From: Lachnospiraceae bacterium
Lineage (GTDB): Bacteria > Bacillota > Clostridia > Lachnospirales > Lachnospiraceae
Assembly: GCA_021205385.1 (NCBI GenBank)
Contig: JAJPXQ010000123.1
Span: forward strand, 1-47,079
Length of the DNA: 47,079 bases
Direction: 5' to 3'
The translations under genes and the position numbers were made by a program. Under the pieces are notes generated by a model. The model saw nothing but the letters and a program-made list of their open reading frames with translations, was not told where the DNA came from and did no database searches. Shown here one piece after another: positions 43,101 to 47,079 of this stretch (position 1 is its first letter; the number at the start of each line of letters is the position of its first letter).

Positions 43101-43456
43101 ACAGGGTGTTTCAGAAATATTATGTCAGAGGCGTCTATTACTATGAACTCTCGCAGGCGGAGGAAGTGCGTGAGCAGGCTGTGGTGAGAGTTCTGAATCA
43201 TATCTCGCGCTCCGACAGTATCCTGACGATGAATGAAAGCTTCGAGACAGTGGGAGAAGTACAGGAGACGGAGGTTGTGGGAAATTATCTCTCTGTCAGC
43301 ACGCAGATCGGCAGCAGGGGCTACATCGTCGTCCTTGACAGGGTCGATTCCGGGATGGCCGTGCTGGGCGTACTGTTAATGATTCTGGTGGTAACAGGAG
43401 CAGTGGTACTGGTGATGCATAAAAGAAAAAGAATGAAGAGGACAGAAAAGATATAG
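40100..43456 (+). CDS. Large surface protein with GLUG repeats, coiled coils and C-terminal anchor helix
   Basis: A 1118-residue protein. A signal peptide covers about 1-31 (TTLAAG end). Two blocks of GLUG-like repeats (VGGIAGVNEESG, TGGIAGTNEGS; about 100-310 and 700-860) form a beta-solenoid. Between them lie two long coiled coils (about 318-470 and 530-690) parted by a Ser/Asn/Glu-rich linker. A InlB-type B-repeat segment (FTVRFLDGDEVIWEQSF to HAVYRAF) follows, and a membrane helix with a Lys/Arg tail ends the protein (about 1085-1107). There is no LPXTG. It overlaps the MMPL transporter gene by 4 bases. The coiled coils suggest a periplasm-like adaptor or scaffold for the transporter; that role is inferred. 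Confidence 0.86.
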   Translation: MRRMKQSFRWMAILLTAVLLISQSGITTLAAGDVVVIDSAEDLVLLADSCRKESYSTGKTFRLEADIDLSEYENLSIPVMNGSFEGGGHTISGLKLTEEMSDYALFRYVGENGSIHDLTVEGEVLGGDGQEHIGILAGSSAGTIENCVSRGTLNGETSVGGIAGVNEESGVISRCTNEAQVDGKMETGGIAGTNEGSISDCRNTGPVNTSQKVTKGLNGSSDSISVSLSGAVTGLTSDDRANRTGGIAGSSSGSVVRCTNEAVIGHKRLGSSTGGIVGWLSGSLSYCENTGMIYGHKNVGGIVGVLEPYEETAYNTDYGQTLEEQLDGLDVQLDVLMDTADGLGNHLSDNADILSGQLDALRDSLRAYMDDYGELLEDGKDSIDENIGAISDTLDGMQYDLRVEELSSALTQISSDIQKMETILSQLQPYLEQGNAQLDALVQQYSAQLGEWTQLLDELQAYLQGLRENQGGGASGNGNVESNETGTNEANPESSTEAEGEASSVSAGETMCARTATISLVPVTNTETSFTAEFSAALQQLSVLSQDIRSQISIVTTVLGELPGETQEMASDAKSIVDSLNSLISDLGNVMDDFADEMDTMKDDLRQKSDSLSDQLDVSADTLGSDLDDVGDCLDRIKDQFSEIRVTISGVFEELKERIEDGSVYVDVSELADSSVGDGKIISCENTGELYADGQGGGIVGTISKETAQQASIWLFEDSDGDNDEEEESSSITHHLSAVVSGCVNTGDVTVSGDYAGGVVGKADYGMVAESENYGDVTADGGSYAGGIAGRSENLIRDCYMLGGVCADSYVGGVAGRGEDICGCYVCSYLDLEDLVKACGAVVGSADGDVEENYFVENGWGAVDGVTRDAQALGMSYESLLELKNMPDNFKEFTVRFLDGDEVIWEQSFSYGTELSVEEYPALPESEDGYVYWEEKDLSPIHRNVTVHAVYRAFIPSLTAGETDGKSTLLFGGEFYPDSVLAVREATEEETENVAANLELDRVFQKYYVRGVYYYELSQAEEVREQAVVRVLNHISRSDSILTMNESFETVGEVQETEVVGNYLSVSTQIGSRGYIVVLDRVDSGMAVLGVLLMILVVTGAVVLVMHKRKRMKRTEKI

Positions 43457-43464
43457 AAGAGATC

Positions 43465-43493
43465 AGCCACGCGGGCAGAACGCCCGTGTGGCT
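43465..43493. terminator. Hairpin terminator between convergent genes
   Basis: AGCCACGCGGGC (43465-43476) pairs with GCCCGTGTGGCT (43482-43493), a 12-bp stem with one G-U pair and a 5-base loop. The T-run is short on both strands. Confidence 0.7.
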
Positions 43494-43497
43494 CTAT

Positions 43498-44628
43498 TTA
43501 CTGCTGATACTTCTCCCGTTTGCCGGTTGCCTCTTTTAGCAGTGAGTAAGCGGCGGAAGTAGCAGGAACACCCAGCAGCATTCCTATGGGACCGCCCAGG
43601 TTGCCACCGACATAGACTGCAGCCAGCACCCACATGGCGGGTAAATTGATTTTTGTGCCAACTATCCGAGGGTAAATCAGGTTATTTTCCAATTGCTGTA
43701 AAACAATGATGTAGATAAGAAATATCAGTGCCTTGATGGGACTGACCGTCAGGATCATGATTGCTCCGATGATTGCACTCACATAGGCGCCGACAATGGG
43801 GATGATCGCTGTGACGCCGACCAGAGCTCCGACCATCGCGGCATAGGGAATACGCAGAATCAGCATGCCGATCATACAGAGGGTTCCCAGTATGATCGCT
43901 TCCGTGACCTGACCTCCAATAAAGCTCTGGAAAGTGCTGCTGCAGACCGCGCAGACATGGATCAGCGGTTCGCCGATTTTTCCCGGCAGCCAGACTCGCA
44001 CAAGGCGGCAGGCCTGACGCTTCAGTTTTTCCTTTGAGGCGAGAATGTAGATGGAAAAGACCAGTGCAACCACAAAGGTTACGACTGAACTCACGAACGC
44101 GCCAGTCACGCTGATGGCCTGATTTACAAATTCGCCGCTGTTGGCGCTGATAAATTCATCCAGCTGTGCTTTCAGGCCGAGCCAGTCGATATCGAACCCA
44201 GCAAGAAATTCCCCGATGGGAGTTTCCATGAGAGCTGCATTATCCTCCAATGCGTCCAGTCCATTCAGCCCGTTGCCTATGATCTGGACAATCAGCCGGA
44301 CAGCCCTGAGAAGCTCCGGGACGACCAGAACGGCGACGAGAATCAGGATTGCGACAATCAAAATCAATGCCAGCACGATGGAGAGTGCGCGGATTCCTTT
44401 TTTCATGAAGGTCTTTTTTTTCAACAGGCGCTCGATCGCACTCATGGGGACATTCAGGACCAGGGCCAGAATGACGCCAATCAGAAATGGTTTGATGAGA
44501 TCGACCAGATAAAGAACCACGCCAATAATTCCGGTCAGGTGTTCAAATGTGATATAAATCAAAATACAGCAGGTGATGATGCCAATGATCCACTTACCAA
44601 TTTCCCGGCGGTTTTCTGGTGTATGCAT
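43498..44628 (-). CDS. AI-2E family transporter (PerM/UPF0118)
   Basis: A 376-residue membrane protein with about eight helices. The family pattern is present: the N-terminal IKPFLIGVILALVLNVP, the central VFSIYILASKEKLK and the C-terminal GPIGMLLGVPATSAAYSLL with the PxxxG-type motifs near IPYAAMVGALVGVTAIIPIVGAYVS. Members have been linked to export of small molecules and to Na+/H+ antiport; the name AI-2E is historic. The start has AGGAGG 9 bases upstream. It is the last gene on the minus strand behind the broken mntP. Confidence 0.93.
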   Translation of the reverse strand: MHTPENRREIGKWIIGIITCCILIYITFEHLTGIIGVVLYLVDLIKPFLIGVILALVLNVPMSAIERLLKKKTFMKKGIRALSIVLALILIVAILILVAVLVVPELLRAVRLIVQIIGNGLNGLDALEDNAALMETPIGEFLAGFDIDWLGLKAQLDEFISANSGEFVNQAISVTGAFVSSVVTFVVALVFSIYILASKEKLKRQACRLVRVWLPGKIGEPLIHVCAVCSSTFQSFIGGQVTEAIILGTLCMIGMLILRIPYAAMVGALVGVTAIIPIVGAYVSAIIGAIMILTVSPIKALIFLIYIIVLQQLENNLIYPRIVGTKINLPAMWVLAAVYVGGNLGGPIGMLLGVPATSAAYSLLKEATGKREKYQQ

Positions 44629-44675
44629 GATAAAATGTACCTCCTGTTACAAAATTATTGACGGGTAACGTGTTC

Positions 44676-45163
44676 TTATCTTATGCCGGTAATAAAGATT
44701 TCCACACCGATCGCGATCAGGATAACTCCGCCGAGAATCTGTGCTTTATTAGCCAGTTATATTCTGCAATCGTAAAACCTACGGAAAACGCATCGATGGA
44801 GGTCGCGATTCCCTGAAAAAACAATGTTCCCCGTCCCAGCGCTGCGGAGGCATACGGCTTATTCCTGGTGAAGATGCCGACCGACAGCATTTTCCCGCCA
44901 ATCAGGCAGAGCAGGAGCAGGGAGATCCAGGGAATTGCCGGTTCAAGGGCAGTAAAGTATCGGACAAAGTTATGTACACAGAACCATCCAAGCAGTGGCA
45001 TCAAGGCCTGAAAAAAAGCGAATGTTCCGGCGATGTGAATCATCTTGCTTTTGGGCATCTGCGGTTCATTCAGGCCATTTGCCATGGATACGGAAAAAGC
45101 ATCCATGGCCAGCCCGAAGCCAAGAAGTATGCTATTGAGAAAAAATTGAAAGTTCCAGTCCAT
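44676..45163 (-). pseudogene. mntP: mntP manganese exporter, broken by an internal deletion with frameshift
   Basis: The gene starts normally (LLGFGLAMDAFSVSMANGL) and keeps the second half-motif SIDAFSVGFTIAEY. The frame then leaves the family and stops at 44717. The true C-terminus is readable in another frame directly after (NKAQILGGVILIAIGVEIFI, ending at 44676). MntP normally has about 185 residues; about 35-40, including a membrane helix, are missing at 44750-44760. MntP exports Mn2+, so this strain likely lost this route unless another pump exists. An intact copy would follow the radical SAM gene by 15 bases in the same transcript. Confidence 0.85.
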
Positions 45164-45178
45164 TTCATTTCTCCCTCG

Positions 45179-46540
45179 TTACTTATGTGCCGGTTGATTT
45201 TCTTTCCAGAGTTCCTGTGCCGTCCCGCTCCAGTTTTCCGCATAGGGAATGGTCTTGCTGACCAGATGCTCGGCGCTCTCCGGGCTCTGGTAATCGGTGC
45301 TTACAGCGCCGGTTTCTTTTACCATTTCGGGCAGACATTCCGGGTTCTCCAGCATGGGACATGGCTGGAACATATTTTCATTGAACGGTTGCTTCCTGTG
45401 ATACTCCATGAAGATCGGGCTCTTCAGCGCATCCAGCAGGGTGGTATCGTGAATGTTGCAGTTAGAATAGTGGATAAAGACGCAGGGTTCCACATCGCCT
45501 CTGGCATTGATGTGCAGATAATAACGTCCTCCCGCGATACAGCCGCCCACATACTGCGCGTCATTCTGGAAGTCCATGGAGAAGATAGATTTGGTCTTAC
45601 GGAACTCACGAATACGCTCACAGACAAGTTTTCGCTGTTCAGGGCTCGGTAGAAGTGCGGTCGCCGCGTCGTTGCCCACCGGCATATAATGGAACAGCCA
45701 TACAAAGAGCGCGCCCTTGTCGATGATATAGTCAAAGAACTTTTCACTGCTGATGTCCGCGTAGTTGTTGCTGGTGTAGCACACGGAAAGCCCGAAGGGC
45801 AATTTGTAGGTTTTCAGCAGATCCATGGCACGGTTCACCTTCTGATAAACCCCGCTGCCACGGCGGGAGTCATTGGCCTCCTCAAATCCTTCCAGACTGA
45901 TGGCCGGAACAAAATTCTTCACCCGTAGCATCTCCTGACAGAAAGCCTCGTCAATGAGTGTCCCGTTGGTGAAGGCGAGAAACTCGCAGTCCGGATGCAT
46001 CTCGCAGATTCTGATCAGATCCTTTTTGCGAACCATGGGTTCTCCACCGGTATAAATATACATGTAGGTTCCCAGCTTTTTGCCCTGGCGGATAATAGAA
46101 TCGATGGTTTCCACGCTCAGGTTGAGCTGATTGCCGTATTCTGCGGCCCAGCAGCCGGTGCAATGCAGATTACAGGCCGATGTCGGATCCAGAAGGATGG
46201 CCCACGGGACATTGCAGCCCTCCTGTGTTCTCGCATCTTCCCGCGTGAGTCCGCCCAGAAGAGATGCATTTAAAAGAAAATTCTGGAAAAACGCCTTGCG
46301 GACGCCGGAGTCCAGATCATACAGCTTCAGGATCAGCTGGTACCAGTTGTTTTTGGTGTCGATTGCATCACGAACCGCAGCCCTTTGAACTTTGTACCAG
46401 TCCTCCGGGAAAAATCTGTCTATCATCTGCATCAGCTTTGGCAGGTTTTCTTCCGGGTTTCCTTCAATATATTTGAGTGCCTGGTTGACAGCGAGTACCT
46501 GTACATTACTTTTGAGCGTGTTTGCCACGATGTTCACCAT
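45179..46540 (-). CDS. Radical SAM protein with SPASM-like C-terminal cysteines
   Basis: A 453-residue radical SAM enzyme. After an N-terminal helical domain of about 110 residues there is the cluster motif CNLHCTGCW, the GGEP motif (YIYTGGEPM) and the usual TIM-barrel pattern. The C-terminal region has more cysteines (VGGCIAGG, DVEPCVFIHYSNCNI, QPCPMLENPEC), consistent with an auxiliary Fe-S cluster as in SPASM proteins. Substrate is unknown; no precursor peptide was recognised next to it. A clear ribosome site is not seen at this start, so another start within the first 20 codons is possible. The divergent 66-residue fragment at 46832 may be of a related family. Confidence 0.87.
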   Translation of the reverse strand: MVNIVANTLKSNVQVLAVNQALKYIEGNPEENLPKLMQMIDRFFPEDWYKVQRAAVRDAIDTKNNWYQLILKLYDLDSGVRKAFFQNFLLNASLLGGLTREDARTQEGCNVPWAILLDPTSACNLHCTGCWAAEYGNQLNLSVETIDSIIRQGKKLGTYMYIYTGGEPMVRKKDLIRICEMHPDCEFLAFTNGTLIDEAFCQEMLRVKNFVPAISLEGFEEANDSRRGSGVYQKVNRAMDLLKTYKLPFGLSVCYTSNNYADISSEKFFDYIIDKGALFVWLFHYMPVGNDAATALLPSPEQRKLVCERIREFRKTKSIFSMDFQNDAQYVGGCIAGGRYYLHINARGDVEPCVFIHYSNCNIHDTTLLDALKSPIFMEYHRKQPFNENMFQPCPMLENPECLPEMVKETGAVSTDYQSPESAEHLVSKTIPYAENWSGTAQELWKENQPAHK

Positions 46541-46831
46541 TGGCGCTTTTTACGAAAACGCCCCTTTCCTTTTGTTTTCCATCCAGTATAATGGCAGATA
46601 CTTCAAATTTCACTGGACAATTTAAGACGTTTGTAAATAATTGCGTCAAGATTCTGAAAGTGTTACTTTTTGGGACACAAAGGCAGATTCGTACCTTGAG
46701 ATTTTAGAAAATAAGGATTAACGTACTGAATAAAAGCTTGGGAACAGTCAGACCAACTGCCCCGACTAACATGATCTACAGATAGTAAATAATGGTTTTT
46801 CAGATAATGTGCATGGACAGGAGAAGCATGG
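46541..46831. other. Divergent intergenic region
   Basis: No gene was seen. Next to the radical SAM start is an imperfect inverted repeat (GGCG-C-TTTTT with GAAAA-CGCC, 46543-46563). AT-rich segments would hold the divergent promoters, but no pair with a good 16-18 spacer stands out. Confidence 0.4.
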
Positions 46832-47032
46832 ATGAAGAGTGACATGTCCCGTATTTTGATTGAAACGCTTGTAAAAAACACTTTAAAGGATTTAAGAGAT
46901 TCGCCGGAGCGAAGTGTTCGAAATCTGGTTCATATGGCATTAAAGTTTTCAGAGGGGAGATTTCAGCACGAATTTTTCGAGGTGGCCGGGACCATGTTGG
47001 AAAATGAGCAGAGTTCTTATTATGATGATTAG
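46832..47032 (+). CDS. 66-residue fragment resembling the N-terminus of a Clostridial radical SAM family
   Basis: The frame encodes LIETLVKNTLKDLRDSPERSVRNLV then FSEGRFQHEFFEVAGTMLENEQSSYYDD and stops. From memory this resembles the N-terminal helical domain of some Clostridial radical SAM proteins, in which the chain continues after SAYY. Here it stops at 47032, followed by a hairpin. It is thus probably a truncated gene, or a free-standing helper domain. GGAG stands about 10 bases before the start. Confidence 0.55.
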   Translation: MKSDMSRILIETLVKNTLKDLRDSPERSVRNLVHMALKFSEGRFQHEFFEVAGTMLENEQSSYYDD

Positions 47033-47038
47033 AGCGAC

Positions 47039-47067
47039 ATAAGGGTAAAGCCATATTCCCTTATTTC
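47039..47067 (+). terminator. Possible terminator after the 66-residue frame
   Basis: ATAAGGG (47039-47045) pairs with CCCTTAT (47058-47064), with a 12-base loop, and is followed by TTC. It lies 7 bases after the stop codon. The window ends soon after. Confidence 0.5.
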
Positions 47068-47079
47068 ACAATACGTACA

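Overview
The window looks like a chromosomal segment of an anaerobic, low-redox Firmicute, most likely a Lachnospiraceae-type Clostridium. The evidence is the gene families and local order: a butyryl-CoA dehydrogenase/Etf locus, a DUF3793-flavodoxin-DUF2325 cluster, a fabH-acpP-fabD-fabG-fabF-fabZ cluster with FabT-like operators, greA-lysS, strong AGGAGG ribosome sites and many 4-base ATGA/TGATG gene overlaps. The assignment to a family is an inference; no rRNA or tRNA gene was seen.

Layout. (1) 1-4150 is an accessory-looking stretch: a PD-(D/E)XK AAA-ATPase-like gene, then a compact type III toxin-antitoxin locus (promoter, two 51-bp tandem repeats, terminator, ToxN/CptN-like endoribonuclease), then a 5'-truncated glycyl radical enzyme. 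(2) 4150-14720 is a metal/solute transport block. A cobalamin riboswitch with an overlapping terminator precedes a P1B-type metal ATPase whose N-terminus has four 18-residue Cys/His repeats. A Dpp/Nik-type ABC operon follows, with two unrelated binding lipoproteins and an M14 aspartoacylase-like enzyme with a Cys/His tail. (3) 14737-17910 (minus strand) encodes an acyl-CoA dehydrogenase fused to EtfB, plus EtfA. (4) 17969-19438 is a probably iron-regulated DUF3793/flavodoxin/DUF2325 operon behind a tandem dyad operator. (5) 19460-26385 holds a flavin reductase, a cell wall M23 peptidase and the type II fatty acid synthesis cluster, with three matching operators. (6) 26406-34770 is mostly housekeeping: Hsp20, NfeD/SPFH pair, ornithine carbamoyltransferase, BirA, DusB, GreA, LysS and small unknowns. 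(7) 35044-43500 carries a GT8 glycosyltransferase, a group-2 RpoD-like sigma factor with an altered -10 recognition helix, a TetR regulator, an MMPL/RND transporter and a very large coiled-coil/GLUG surface protein. (8) 43498-47079 has an AI-2E family permease, a decayed mntP, a radical SAM protein and a 66-residue fragment.

The most notable items are the type III toxin-antitoxin locus, the cobalamin riboswitch placed before a metal-efflux-type ATPase, the dehydrogenase-EtfB fusion, the sigma factor with a natural equivalent of E. coli T440I, and the TetR/RND/coiled-coil cassette with a palindrome inside its promoter. All functional statements come from reading sequence and family motifs; no database search was run.
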